Part shown: in pieces, positions 39,628 to 51,443 of the stretch | Position numbering within the stretch: position 1 is the stretch's first letter | Layout: every line of letters begins with the position of its first letter | Origin: Conus ventricosus | Lineage: Eukaryota > Mollusca > Gastropoda > Neogastropoda > Conidae | NCBI GenBank assembly: GCA_018398815.1 | Contig: CM031626.1 | Location: forward strand, 31,109,745-31,173,744 | Direction: 5' to 3' | DNA: 64,000 bases | Program-made: the position numbers and the translations under genes | The notes under the pieces: generated by a model | Told to the model about the DNA's origin: nothing | Seen by the model: the letters and a program-made list of their open reading frames with translations, nothing else | Databases searched by the model: none

Positions 39628-39795
39628 CACTTCAGTCAGACTTAAAGATGAGAGTAAACGTGACTGTGGAGACAGATGGCTTGCAATGCTGTAGGAGCCC
39701 ATCTAACCTATTACTACCTGCAATATGTGGGGAGCAAACCCGACTCTCTTTAGCTTTCTTTATCTCTGTCTTTCCAAATCTTTGTCTCTGTCCAT

Positions 39796-40174
<379 letters not shown>

Positions 40175-40285
40175 GAGTGAGTTGTCTTTTATTTGACTAA
40201 GAACGCTGGCAGTTGAACACAAAATGCTTTTATCACGCCACACAAGTCTAGTCTTTGGTGCCTTCTTTTCAAGTGATGTCATGAT

Positions 40286-41122
40286 CTACTCACCAGCAGA
40301 CGAAGACAGGTAAATGCGTTGTAGTTCAACATACCGCCGCTCAGACTGGTTCACGGCAGAAAAAGACAAAGACACAGACTGCTTTCTGCAATAGTACCGG
40401 CACCACTCATGAGGGTCTGGGACAAGCACTTCGACCAGCACTGTGTCTGTTAAACTGTACTGGACAGGGATTTGAATATCTGAAAGCATGCATCTTGTTG
40501 AATCCGTTTGCTGTTTAACTGAGCTGGAATAGTCTGAATGTTTGAACACGACATTTCCCAGGCATTCGTGTGTTTGAACACGCACAACTTGATGGGAGTG
40601 TACATGGAGTACGAAGTGACACTCCCATCTGTACACTACATCTGAACTTTGAGCACGCAGGTGGACAGTTGAATCTCCAATTGTAAATACTTTCACTGCT
40701 GGGTTTTTTACACATGCAGAAAAATCAGAAATTCTCATGGACCCATTTTCTGTTTTAACACCACTGATATCATATATGTCTTTAGCGTTGTCCTGTTTCA
40801 GTAAATTGATACTGGTAGTCTGGATAATACCAGAGCGTGAACGGTGTTGAGTTGTCTTAGCCTGCGTTATGCTTTGGAACCTGCCTATGTCTTTGGTTGT
40901 GTTGATGACTGTAGGATGTTGATGTAAAGAATAGGTTGGATTGGCAGGGCTTGTTGGCTTGACCCCAAGTGTCAGAGACGCACTTGCACTTACTGCTATA
41001 CTGAGGATCTTACAAAGGGTACAAAGCACGTGACTGATATCCATGAAGATTGTGATCCCGAGCAGTATATGTTCAATGCAATATAACCAATGATATTGGC
41101 ATGCCGTACAAATCTTTGTCAC
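40286..41122 (-). CDS. R2 ORF: possible secreted protein of unknown family
   Basis: An open frame of 278 codons. The likely start is the internal Met at 41044, giving MDISHVLCTLCKILSIAVSA, a good signal peptide, and a 252-residue product; the upstream 26 residues have no counterpart in R1. The mature part is Ser/Thr/Val-rich with scattered cysteines (WECHFVLHVHSHQVVRVQTH, WCRYYCRKQSVSLSFS) and looks like a β-sandwich, but I recognise no domain. It ends at 40286, about 95 bases before AATAAA. Decayed copies are in R1 (856-1611) and R3 (53265-54010). It may be a real host gene, or a gene carried by a repeat. Confidence 0.5.
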   Translation of the reverse strand: MTKICTACQYHWLYCIEHILLGITIFMDISHVLCTLCKILSIAVSASASLTLGVKPTSPANPTYSLHQHPTVINTTKDIGRFQSITQAKTTQHRSRSGIIQTTSINLLKQDNAKDIYDISGVKTENGSMRISDFSACVKNPAVKVFTIGDSTVHLRAQSSDVVYRWECHFVLHVHSHQVVRVQTHECLGNVVFKHSDYSSSVKQQTDSTRCMLSDIQIPVQYSLTDTVLVEVLVPDPHEWCRYYCRKQSVSLSFSAVNQSERRYVELQRIYLSSSAGE

Positions 41123-41631
41123 TTACTTCAAGACAAAAGAACAACAACAACAACAACAAAACCCACAGATATATCAAACTCTTCTCTGAATCGTTAAAAT
41201 CAACAAAACAAGAAAGAAAAAAAAAGAAGAAAACTTGTCGCTCGTTTTTCAAAAGGACAAAAGCAAACCATGAAGACGTAACCACAGTGTAAAAGAAGAT
41301 GAAAAAAGCAGGTTTTTAAATGCTGTTTTCATGCCAATGGGGAGGGCATTCTGTGTATTAAAAAAAAACGGGGAGAAAAGAGTGAAGAATGAGGGAGAAG
41401 CTCAGTGGAATCAGACTATTTACTGTGTGCCATGACTACAAGCGAACAACAAAGACACAGAAATACCCTGGACACTCAAGGAACAGAAACAGACCTGTAA
41501 AAGCACAGGAGCAAATTTAATGCCTTCTATATGATTCCAGGAAAGCACGCTTAGCACACTCTCAACAGCTTTGCACAATTAATGTATTAAAGATCGTGTC
41601 CCCCATGTCCTGGAGAGCCTATACTAGATAT

Positions 41632-41635
41632 GTGC

Positions 41636-41725
<90 letters not shown>
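41632..41725. repeat. (TC)n microsatellite inside R2
   Basis: Pure CT dinucleotides with few interruptions; equivalent to 191-268 and 54577-54640. Confidence 0.95.
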
Positions 41726-42525
41726 GAGAATTATCTGTCTTTACCATCTTGTAGCCCATCATTTCGTTTTATTGATTATGGCTATGACTGCCATGATGAT
41801 AACATTGAGAATTGCAGGTCAGAATTTCACGCATACAAGTGCGTGTATTTTCTTGCCCCTAATAATTCCTGCTTACAGTCATTGATATCTAAACAATATT
41901 TATATTACGTCTTTCTGCTGTTTCTTCACTGTTGTCTACTGTTGTCACAAAGGTTGCTGGCTGAAGCGATTATATACATACTTTTGTTTGGGAAAATCTA
42001 ATACATGGATAGAAGTGTGGCCTGATGTGTGACTGCATATGCAAGAGGTGATGTCATCACCATTAAAGGGTGTCGGAATTCTGCATTTTAGATAAACATT
42101 GTTGCTCTGCGCTGACCAATCGCAGTGGAGTTGATTGGGGCTAAGCAAATGACACATTGACACTTTTATTTCCGCATGAAGCATCTGACCACAATGTCAG
42201 GCATATGCGTGCACGATCTGTCCAATTACTGATCTGTTTGAGGAAAGTAATACCCATTTATATATTGGTGATAACAAGCAGGTTCCCAGGACTGAACTTC
42301 GAAGGTTTCCAGCACCTCTTCATTTACATTTTACATACCCCCCCTTCTGTTCTGTGAGCAGGAATCAATCTGACAGGCCGAGCTATTGTGCCGGCTGCCT
42401 TGGAATTAACGTTGTTTGTTGCAGGACGAACAAAGGACATATAGAATGCATGATGTGACTGCAAAGTAAAAGATGCATGAGAGGTATGGAATGCTTGTAA
42501 ATATGATAGCTATACACTGAAAAAC

Positions 42526-43250
42526 GCTTACCTTCTACACAGCAATAACAACTGCATAAATGATCAAACATAGATTGACATTTGTCAAAGACTGGCAAAG
42601 CCTGTGGAAACGGTCGAACACACACTCGGACGAACAAATGAGGCAGGGAACAGCAGACAGTAAAGACAAACAACATGGTCACTCCTGCTCCTATGATGAA
42701 ATGAACGCACCGCATCATTCCAACAGAATGTTGCTAATGGCACTGACTGGACTCGCAGAAATGACAACGCAGATACACAGAACAGACAATGAGACATACA
42801 CTTGAAAAGGGATGCTCCAAGCCTGTCCATAAACCCGTGCCTGACACTTCTACACAGCAGCAACAACATAAAAACAACAAACGCGAATTAACATTTATTT
42901 AAGTCTGGCACACCCTGTTTCATCTTGAATATAGTGAAACAAACACACGGACGAAGATTGACAAGTGACCTCGGTTTGATTGGTGTGAAAGGATCAATTA
43001 GGCAAGGAGCAATAAACAGGAAATAACACACAAGTAGGGCACCTCTTGCTGCACTGATGAAATAGATATATCTCATAACTCCATACGGATGCTGCTTACG
43101 ACACTGAATCGCGTAGAAGAAATGACAACACAGAGCTCTGAGAACAAACAAGGAGACATCCCCCCAAAGGATATTCCAAGTTTGCCTAGTAACCCTGCAC
43201 ATAACACATCTACACAGCAAAAACAACTGGAGAAATGAACACAAATTGAC
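42526..43250. repeat. Tandem repeat inside R2, about 315-356 bp x 2-3
   Basis: Each unit begins near TTCTACACAGCAATAACAAC (42526, 42845, 43203) and continues with a similar GAC(A/G)TTTATT-GTCTGGCA(AA/CA)C-GGACGAA order. R3 has the same array (55440, 55776, 56170). Confidence 0.7.
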
Positions 43251-43649
43251 ACTTATTCAATACTAGTGCAGCCATGTTCATCTATAATGTGGTAAAAGAA
43301 AGGCACGGACGACTTCGGTTAAGTGAGTATGTCATGTGACGTAGCCTCGCATCGCGACATGTGACGTTACGTCGCATACGCCCTTATTAAATATAAAGCA
43401 TTTCCCGAGGTAGGGAAAAGGAAAGGTAAAAGAGAAAGGACAATTTACGTGGCCTGACCAGTGTGATCGGTGTCGCTAGTGGCTATAAACATTGCTCAGT
43501 AAAATAGACGTAGGGTGATTATTTGTTGAATCATTCAGGAAAATGGACGGACGTTGTCCATTGGTCAAGTAACCAACGGCTGGTAATGCGTAGAGTTAGA
43601 TGAGTACTCACTGAATATGTACTCAGGAAGAGCACAGGAAGGAAAATAA

Positions 43650-43796
43650 AGTATAGGAAGGAGATGGCCTGGGGACACTGACCAGACAGGTTGTCTGGAA
43701 CTGCAGAACGAACTCACCTGTAATCTAGCATTACCAGGTGAGGTATAGACAGATGGGGAGAGAAAAGAGAGAGTTAAGAAAAAGAAACAAGAAGCA
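43650..43796 (+). repeat. Direct repeat flanking the gypsy element, upstream copy
   Basis: Starts ATAAAGTATAGGAAGG and includes CACTGACCAGACAGGTTGTC, then a GA-rich end with GAGTTAAGAAAAAG. The same text follows the broken RT at 51869-52096, with a longer GA tract. Confidence 0.8.
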
Positions 43797-43835
43797 AAGC
43801 ATATAAATGAACTCCCAGTTTATCCTGAATACGCG

Positions 43836-44140
43836 TGAGATATTCCATAAAGAGGAAAAACCGTCTAGGGCTAGTATAACCGTTAGTAATGGCTATTGTG
43901 GTAAACATCGGCTATCGTCTGTGACCTAAAATGAACATACTTACAAATTTTCAGAAAGATCGGCCAAGAACTTTCTGAGATTTTCCATAAAGAAGAAAAC
44001 CCTTATGGGCCGTTAGTAACGGCTATAACGGTAAACTAAAACATCGGGCATCATCCGTAACCCATAATGAACATACCTGCTAATGTTCACAAAGATCGGC
44101 CCAGTACTTTCTGAGATATTCCATAAAGAAGAAAAGCGTC
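43836..44140. repeat. Tandem repeat, 136-140 bp, about 2.2 units
   Basis: TGAGATATTCCATAAAGA starts units at 43836, 43976 and 44112; units share CCGTTAGTAA, AACATCGG and AATGAACATAC. Confidence 0.8.
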
Positions 44141-45120
44141 AAGGAAAGCCGTGGCGTAGGAATAAAATCATGTATGTTTCGGATCTACATTGATGCAGAT
44201 AGGTGGATTAGCTACAGTGGTATTGATTTGCTAAGACATAGTAGACATAATATGTTGATGTACATGGTAGTGTTCGTAGGTGTAAAGAAACTATCAATCT
44301 CAATGGCATATTGTTTTCAAGTTTGGTAAAGATTAGTTATTTTCTGAGAGTGTAGGTTGGTGTCGGAGGAGCGACACTTTTAGTATTACAAGGAAACAGT
44401 CTGTGTCTGAGCGTGTGTGAGGTTTATCAGTTGATAGGTGATGGATGGTGGTACCCCAGATAGACACGTCTTGTAGAGGTTTTCTTTTGGTGTTTGAGCG
44501 TAGGACCAAACTGGGTTGGACGAGCGGAAAGGTAAATTAGGGATTATTACATTAATAAAATAGGTTTTTTTCCTTCTAATTATTATTAAAGATTTGCGGG
44601 TGAATTAATGATTATGTTCAATACAATAGTAGTATAGTTAGATTACTTAGTATAGTTTATCACAATTGAAATAAAAGAGAGAAATAGCAGGTGATAATAA
44701 GATGTTGATTCTATTAAGTATGTTATTAGGTAACAGGCTCTGAACTGTGACTGGTACTGGTAGTCACTAACAGTCGGTTGTTCGTTGGAGTAAATATGAT
44801 TTATGATCTTACTGAACCATTGTGTCTTGGAGACTTCGATGGGGACTGAAGTTGTAGAAATATAACTCGGACGGTATAATCACTGCTATGAAGAAACGGT
44901 TACAATTATGTTCGCGGCCGTTGATGGAAATTGAAAGTCAATGGAGTCAGTTTAAATTTGTGATGGAAAGTTTCTGGTGAGAGAGAATTTTGATGTCAAG
45001 GTGGCTGATTGTATAAGTCAAGGTTTAAAATTCCAATCAGCTGTCGCACTTTGGGATGTGACGTGTACATCTCAGGACTATATTTAATGAGTCAATATGA
45101 AATGCTACCCCCCCCCCCCC

Positions 45121-45153
<33 letters not shown>

Positions 45154-45681
45154 ACCCACTCAGAACCGTTTACTTAATTAAGTGAAGCAGCAAATAACTT
45201 TATTCTTCTGTGGTAGTAAGACATTTCCTTTTTCACAGGTTCCGCGACTTTTCTTACTTTTTCTCCTGCACAGCGAATCTGTAAGGGTCGGCCTCTCGTG
45301 TTGGGGGGTCGTCTTACCTCCACCTCCACTGTCATCCATGCCCATTCCTTTGCCTGGAGTGGGGACGCACCTGCATCCGGCAGGGTGTGTTCTGGACTAG
45401 ATGCCAACTCCGTCTTCGCAGTCCCAGTGTTTGCAGTTCCTCTAACTTTGGTTCTATCTTCTTTTCTTCAGGGTGAGCAAGCACCTCCAGGGCCTGCTAA
45501 AGGTGTAATGTGCGCTACATCATCTGCGTAAAAAAAAAGAAAAGAAAAAGAAACGCCCCGCTGTGCTCCATGTGAATTGTGGGTGGTGTAGTTGGTGCCT
45601 AGTAGGTAGGGGACCGGACTTTGCGATTCATCACTGCTTTATTTCAACTGCTATGTCTCAAGCGCTTCAGCGCCTGGTGTC

Positions 45682-45746
<65 letters not shown>

Positions 45747-46502
45747 GTAGATACTTTGATGTGAGGGCGTGGTGAATCAGAGACAGACTTTTACGTGGTA
45801 TATTAGAAAACACTTACTGTATTGCCGTTTTTTTTTCTTTTGAGTTTTTTTTTTGGTGCATGTGTCGAGTGTCCAGCAGGGATTTTGAGTGAGGGACTTA
45901 CAGTGCAAGATTGCGTTTCGTTATTTTGGGGATTGAGTTTGGGAGAGGGATAGTCTGACACCAGTTAAAAAAAAAAATTGTGTAAGGAATACAGGTTGGG
46001 AGAAGGAGGGTGTACGCTGAAACATCGCGTGGGCATCTCGGGTTCAGTGGAATATCAACCTTGTTTGATATTTCACCCCGGGACTACCAGGTGATGCAGT
46101 TCTTCATCCTTGTTCCGTCTGGTATTGGCCTTCAGTGGCTGAGGTGTGTGGGTGTGCCTCTTGAGTGAAGGGTCTTTACATACGATGCGCGGCACATGGG
46201 TGCACAGGTGTGCATGGGGGGGGGGGGGGGGTGGGCCGTGGTGATGGTCGCGCATTGGTGTCACTAGTATAGTTGGATTCTTTTCTTTTGCATTTTTTTT
46301 TTTGCGTGTTGGGGGAAACTGCGTGTGTGTGTTGGATGTAAAGATCTCGGTGTTCTCATCTGCTATTCTGTTGGTAAGACTGCGTGTGTGAATGCAAATA
46401 AAGCCTTCTGTTTGTGCACCATATTTCCCTTTGTCCGTGTGTTTGCTGTGTGTCGTTCGTACTCTCAGGTAAAAGGGGGAGGGGCGGTCATAAAGGGGGG
46501 TA

Positions 46503-46836
46503 TGTTCACACATAGATCCCTGTCTACTGTCTTATACAGTGACAAAGATGTACTTGTAAATTACTATGTATAATGAGATGAAATTTGGTCCTAGCTAGTG
46601 GATCTGTGGAATGTTTGTACCTCCACTGGAGAGGAGGAACGGAAGATAAGTCTTGGAAAACAAACCTGTTGCATATGCTGGTAAAGTTGATTATGGTTTA
46701 GTATATTATTCCCCGGAGAGGAGGGGGAGAAGAAGAGATATTGTAGTGCTGCGCCTTCTGGTTGTTTGGAGAGACTGCGTGTGCACGGAGTGAATGCTGA
46801 GCTGAGTGCGTGCATGCATTTGTGCTCAGTGTGACA
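46503..46836 (+). repeat. Candidate 5' LTR with primer-binding site
   Basis: Begins TGTTCAC and ends GTGACA, short inverted ends typical of LTRs. Directly after it, one base away, TGGTGACCCCGAC (46838-46850) begins with the TGG expected of a tRNA primer-binding site. A purine-rich tract (AAAGGGGGG at about 46491-46500) lies just before. No second copy exists in the window to prove it. Confidence 0.4.
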
Positions 46837-46850
46837 GTGGTGACCCCGAC

Positions 46851-48102
46851 TAAGGACTAGGGATTTTTTTTTATACCCCCTCCAAGGAAAAAAAAAAAGA
46901 AAGATTTCTTTTTGTGCAAAGAAAAGTTTTGTATTATTGATTGTTGTGATTACTGTTTGCAGTTTTTATTTTTCATTTGTTTTTGTATGTGTGTTTTTGG
47001 GTGTTTGAGATTTCTTTTGGTTGCTGTACTCTGTTAAGTTTTTTTGTGTGTTTTTGTTGTTGTAGGATTTCTTTTGACTCTTCTTCCCTCAAGACTGATA
47101 GCCCCAACCTATTCCTGCTATGATTTAGCAGGGGGCATGGCGTTGGGGACTCGATGGTCCTCCCCCCTCTCAGTATTATCTATTTCTTTCCCTTTCCTAT
47201 CGTTTCATTTGGATTTTCCCCCTTACCCCTCTGAGTGTGGGATCGACTTCACCTCCGTCACTCAACTAGTGTATGTGGTGGAGTTGATTACCGCTCAGCC
47301 CAAATAAACATGTTTTTCTTGATTATTTTTTTTATAGTATATTATGTGTATTATTATTTGAAGACTTCCCCGTCTCCAGCTTTACAGGAGACAGTTGCCA
47401 TTAGAGTGCTGTCTGAGGGCCGCTTTCGCTTTTTCTGATTTCCCCTTTCTATACTGAACCTGTCGATTCTTTCATTTCCTTTTCACCCCCTTTACAAAAA
47501 TCTCCAAACCTTCTCTTCAATAGGCGCCTATCTAGCTTCTTTTCATCATTGTCATCTTTTAGGTAGGATTTCTGTTAGTGTACGTTTTCTCCCCCTCTTT
47601 TTAATTGTTCGTTGATTCATTTGTTTGTAACTTTGTATTCACTTATTGTTTAGGGCGATTCATTTGTTTTGTGAACTCATCTATTTGTTTTACCAAGAAA
47701 CTAAGTAAGAACGTAACATCTGCAATATGAACAGTTAAGAATAAACATTATACAGAATTTATTTCCGGGAAAAAAAACTTTATATTTTGTCTGTTTTCTT
47801 TCCATTGGGGAAAAAAGAGTTATTAGTATTGGATTTTATTTTTTCAGCTGTCTTTTTCCCTTTAGGAAAGAATATTGGTGAAAATCTCTTTTGGAAAGAT
47901 CACATTGTCAATTCTTATTAGTGGTTTTCTTTTGTAAGCCTTTATTACTTTCCTGTTTATACCGGCATTTAAATTCTTTTTTTTGCATACTGTAACAAGT
48001 TTTTTCTGTTTTTTTAAAAAAAAACGAATATACCAACACATATCGCCTTATTTCAGTCATATTTAGTCATTGTTTCTTTTTTGTTTGTGGTAATTCTTCA
48101 TG
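46851..48102. other. Leader region of the gypsy element, no gene seen
   Basis: T-rich sequence between the candidate primer-binding site and gag. No supported coding region; it may be an untranslated leader of about 1.25 kb, which is long. Confidence 0.4.
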
Positions 48103-48194
48103 ATGAAAAAAATTGATGAATATGTATGACAGGCCGAGCGTTTAGGCCTTGAAAGTGATAAATTAGCAAACTATGTCCAACAATGTATTGACAG

Positions 48195-48278
<84 letters not shown>

Positions 48279-49540
48279 AAGAGGGGGGAACAGAAACAAC
48301 TAGAAGAAAAAGATAAAGAACAACAAAATTAAAAAAAATAGAGTTTGAAGAAGAAAACTACAGAAAGAGATGGAACAAAAACAGAAGAAGAAAAAAACAG
48401 AAAAAGAAAAAAAAGAAAAAGAAATAGAGTTTGAGGAAAAAAAACTACAGAGAGAGAAGAGGTTCAAAGAAAACTAGAGCTAGAGGATAAGGATAAGGAA
48501 CGGCAATTTAAATTGAGACAACTTGAATTAGATACTAATGCGGAAATTAAAAAAAAAATTCAGGCATCGAGAGAACCTCCATCACCCACACCAGTCGGTT
48601 CCGCGAGTACATTTCATCCGAAGTCAGCATACATCCCCAAGTTGCCGCCGTTCGAAGAAAAACCTGATGACATTGACAGTTTTCTTTTTCAGTTCGAGAA
48701 CCACGCTACATCTTGTGGTTGGCCGAAAGAAAAGTGGACATTGTTTATCGTGTCGCTGTTCAAGGGAAGCACTTTGGCACTATACCACACATAAGCGGCA
48801 AAAGAAGGGTTGACTTGGGACCAATTAAACGAAGAACTCTTAAAGAAGTTTCAGTGTTCAGCTGACCGTTTTCGTGAGCGTTTCCGATCGGTTCGTCCTG
48901 ACAAGGGAGAATCGTTTCCGTCTTTTCTTAGAAATAAGAATGAGCCACTGTTTAGACAGATGGACAGAGTTAACAAAGACGAATAAGGCTTTCGGATCAC
49001 TTCGAGATTTGCTAGTTCGACAGCAACTTTTACAGAGCGTCAGCAAAGATTTGGCCACTTTTCTTAAAGAAAGACAGTTCTATAGCGTTGACGAAATGTG
49101 TCAGATGGCGGATCAGTACTGTATTGCTCGTCCGGATAAAGGTGTTGCCAGCAAGGGGGGATTCGACCCTTTTTGAGTCTCACGCGGCATTTCAAATACA
49201 TTCTAGACAAGGAAACTATAGAAGAGGAAATCGCACTTCATTCCAAGGTCTTCATGGTTACACGTCTTTTGGCAACAGACAAAGACTTTTCCATGGTCAG
49301 GGTCATGTCAGTTCTGGCGATTTCCGTCAATACCAATACTCACCACTGGAAAGACCTATTCCTTTCCGAGAACGTGGTGAATAACAACCGTGCAGACCCT
49401 TTGGTTCAATTCGTGGACAAGGTCGAGGTTCACAGACCAACAGTAACCAGTTGTCCACCGATCAAACCATGCGTTGCACTTTTGTGAGGGCAAATTCCAT
49501 TTAAAACATAACTGTTTTTTCAAAGGAAATGGAACAAAGA
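48103..49540 (+). pseudogene. gag: Gypsy gag, frameshifted
   Basis: ATG at 48103 (MKKIDEYV, stop, then QAERLGLESDKLANYVQQCI), running in frame into a (GA)n tract read as Glu-Arg repeats, then Lys/Glu-rich coiled coil. The capsid-like part (48513-49190) has PKLPPFEEKPDDIDSFLFQF, WTLFIVSLFKGSTLALY and FRERFRSVRP. A CCHC-type zinc knuckle remnant HFCEGKFHLKHNC lies at about 49476-49515. It would bind and package element RNA. At least five frame breaks. Confidence 0.75.
48199..48273. repeat. (GA)n microsatellite within gag
   Basis: Pure GA run in frame with upstream gag codons, so it encodes alternating Glu and Arg. It probably expanded from a genuine ER-rich coiled coil. Confidence 0.85.
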
Positions 49541-49554
49541 CTTGGTTTGTTTTC

Positions 49555-49870
49555 ACTAGATGTGAAGAAGGTTTTGTTTTGGTGCCAGATCAGTCCATTG
49601 ATGGTCTTCTTTTGGAGGATTGTGCCATTAATGGTTTACAAGGTTCTGTTTTGCGAGATACAGGTTGCACCACAGCTGGTGTAAAGAAATCTTTTGTTCT
49701 ACTGGACCAATAGCTTGACAGTGTTCAGAGATGCAGATCGTTTGGTGGAAAAATTGAAACTTTTCTACTGACAAAAATTTTCGTTGATACACCATACTAC
49801 TCCGGGTCACTTACCGCCTGTGTTATTGAGAATCCAGTTTGCAATTTGATTTTGGGAAATCTACCAGGTG
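49555..49870 (+). pseudogene. Gypsy aspartic protease
   Basis: GLLLEDCAINGLQGSVLRDTG carries the DTG active site (Asp codon at 49657-49659), followed in another frame by YSGSLTACVIENPVCNLILG, the usual C-terminal ILG flap-end motif. A frame change near 49712 interrupts it. It would cleave the Gag-Pol polyprotein. Confidence 0.75.
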
Positions 49871-50099
49871 TCACGACAGTACATGGTGGTGCCGGAGGAT
49901 CTTTCGTTCCTCGTCTCATCAGTACAAGATCAAAAGTTGTAGAGTAGGGAAAACCAACAAAACCGCTCAAGGTTTCAAAACTGGATGAATTAAAAGTTAC
50001 GCCAGACGTTTTGAAGACTATGCAGATAGGCGACGGGACACTGACGACTATACTTTCTACTGCAAAGCAGACTGTCTCTGACATACCAATGGATAAACC

Positions 50100-51250
50100 G
50101 ACGTACATACTGGACTCTGACATCCTCTACAGGCATGTACCTGGACAAGACAACAAACAGATTGTGGTCCTCAAACCACTGAGGGAAACAGTATTACATA
50201 GGGCCCATGATGCATTGTTTGCAGGTCATTGCGGTATTGAAAGAACGTTTAAAAAGAGTTCTGGGTTCTTTTTTTTGGCCAGGAGTCACAAAAGAAGTTA
50301 CACAGTATTGTCGCTCTTGTAACATTTGCAAAAAAAAAAAACTCAAAAAGGTCGCGTCCCATGTGTACCTTTGCACAAAATGCCCCAAATTTTGGTTCTG
50401 TTTCGGAAGGTGGCCATTGACCTTGTCGGCCCTTTACCACCATCTTCCTCAGGGAATCGTTATATCCTCACTTTGGTGGATACAGCGACAAGATTTCCAG
50501 AAGCAATTCCCTGAAGAAAATTGATACCGTATCTGTCGCTGAGGCATACTCTCTATTTTTTCCAGAGTAGGACTTCCCCGAGGAACTTTTGTCGGATTGC
50601 GGGACACAGTTCATTTCAGAACTCATGAAGGAAATATTATACAGACTGTTGTCAGTCTCTTCTGTTTCAACCACGCCATACCATCCCAGTCAATGGAATG
50701 GTTGAAAGATTCAACGGAACGCTAAAGTCCGTGTGAGAAGAGTCACAAGCCAGAAAGCCCCGAGAATGGGATCGTTTGATACCTGCATTGCTTTTTGCAT
50801 ACAGGGAACTGCCGACCGAAACTTTGGGGTTCTCACCATTCGAACGGCTTTTCGGACACTCACCACGGGGTCCTTTGGATCTGTTAGTCACACATGGGCG
50901 AACAAGACGGACATACCTGACGAACAAGAACGTTTACCAATACGTCCTGCATAATCGAATAAAAGACGCATGTGAACTTGCCCAACAGTCAGATGACAGG
51001 GAAAACTGACTTGTATAAGGACTTTGCTGACAGGAAAGCAAAGGCACGTTCATTCAGTGTAGGTGACAAGGTACTTGTCTGCTGACAGACGAGCACAACA
51101 AACTTCGTTTCATGTGAAAAGGTCCTTTTGATGTCATTGGAAAGCTTTCTGGGGTGAACTACAAAGTGAAAATGGCAAATGCTAAAAAGGTATTCCATGT
51201 AAACATGCTAAACAAGTATGTTGAGCGTACAAATGTTGCCATTAACGAGT
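50100..51250 (+). pseudogene. Gypsy integrase, frameshifted
   Basis: Zinc-binding part HRAHDALFAGHCGIERTF with CRSCNICKKK (HHCC type, about 50185-50340). Core: VAIDLVGPLPP (first Asp, about 50415), LSDCGTQF (second Asp, about 50590) and MVERFNGT (Glu, about 50700). A conserved C-terminal stretch follows: LIPALLFAYRELPTETLGFS (50776 on) and later GPFDVIGKLSG, VFHVNMLNKYV. Frame breaks occur near 50277, 50515, 50690 and 51010. It catalyses cDNA insertion; here inactive. Confidence 0.85.
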
Positions 51251-51327
51251 CAATTGAATGGATTGTCCAGTGACTGGAACAGATGTGGCTATCACAGAAA
51301 TCATTGGTTCTGATTTTGTACCTGATG

Positions 51328-51443
51328 TAGTATACAGAGACAGAGCAAAGACTGTGCAAACAACAAATGTGGGATTGTTAACATCTAGTATACAGAGACA
51401 GAGCAAAGACTGTGCAAACAACAAATGTGGGATTGTTAACATC
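51328..51443. repeat. 58-bp direct tandem duplication
   Basis: TAGTATACAGAGACAGAGCA to GGGATTGTTAACATC occurs twice with a 58-bp period in the integrase-RT linker. The copies are identical, so it is recent or an assembly slip. Confidence 0.9.

Larger units (their letters stand above)
43328..46502. other. Intergenic region without a recognisable gene
   Basis: It contains a 147-bp segment repeated at 51869-52096, a 136-140-bp tandem repeat (43836-44140), a poly-C/poly-A junction (45106-45152), a (GT)n run (45683-45745) and a G-run (46218-46231). Short open frames (for example 45174-45407 on the minus strand) show no family resemblance. Confidence 0.55.

Noticed and set aside
45174..45407. 77-codon minus-strand frame and overlapping plus-strand frames
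   Set aside because: Opposite-strand frames are open together; next to a poly-C/poly-A junction; no support for a gene.
46073..46513. 146-codon minus-strand frame in front of the candidate LTR
   Set aside because: His/Pro/Thr-rich composition over a G-run and GT-rich sequence; no homology or signals.
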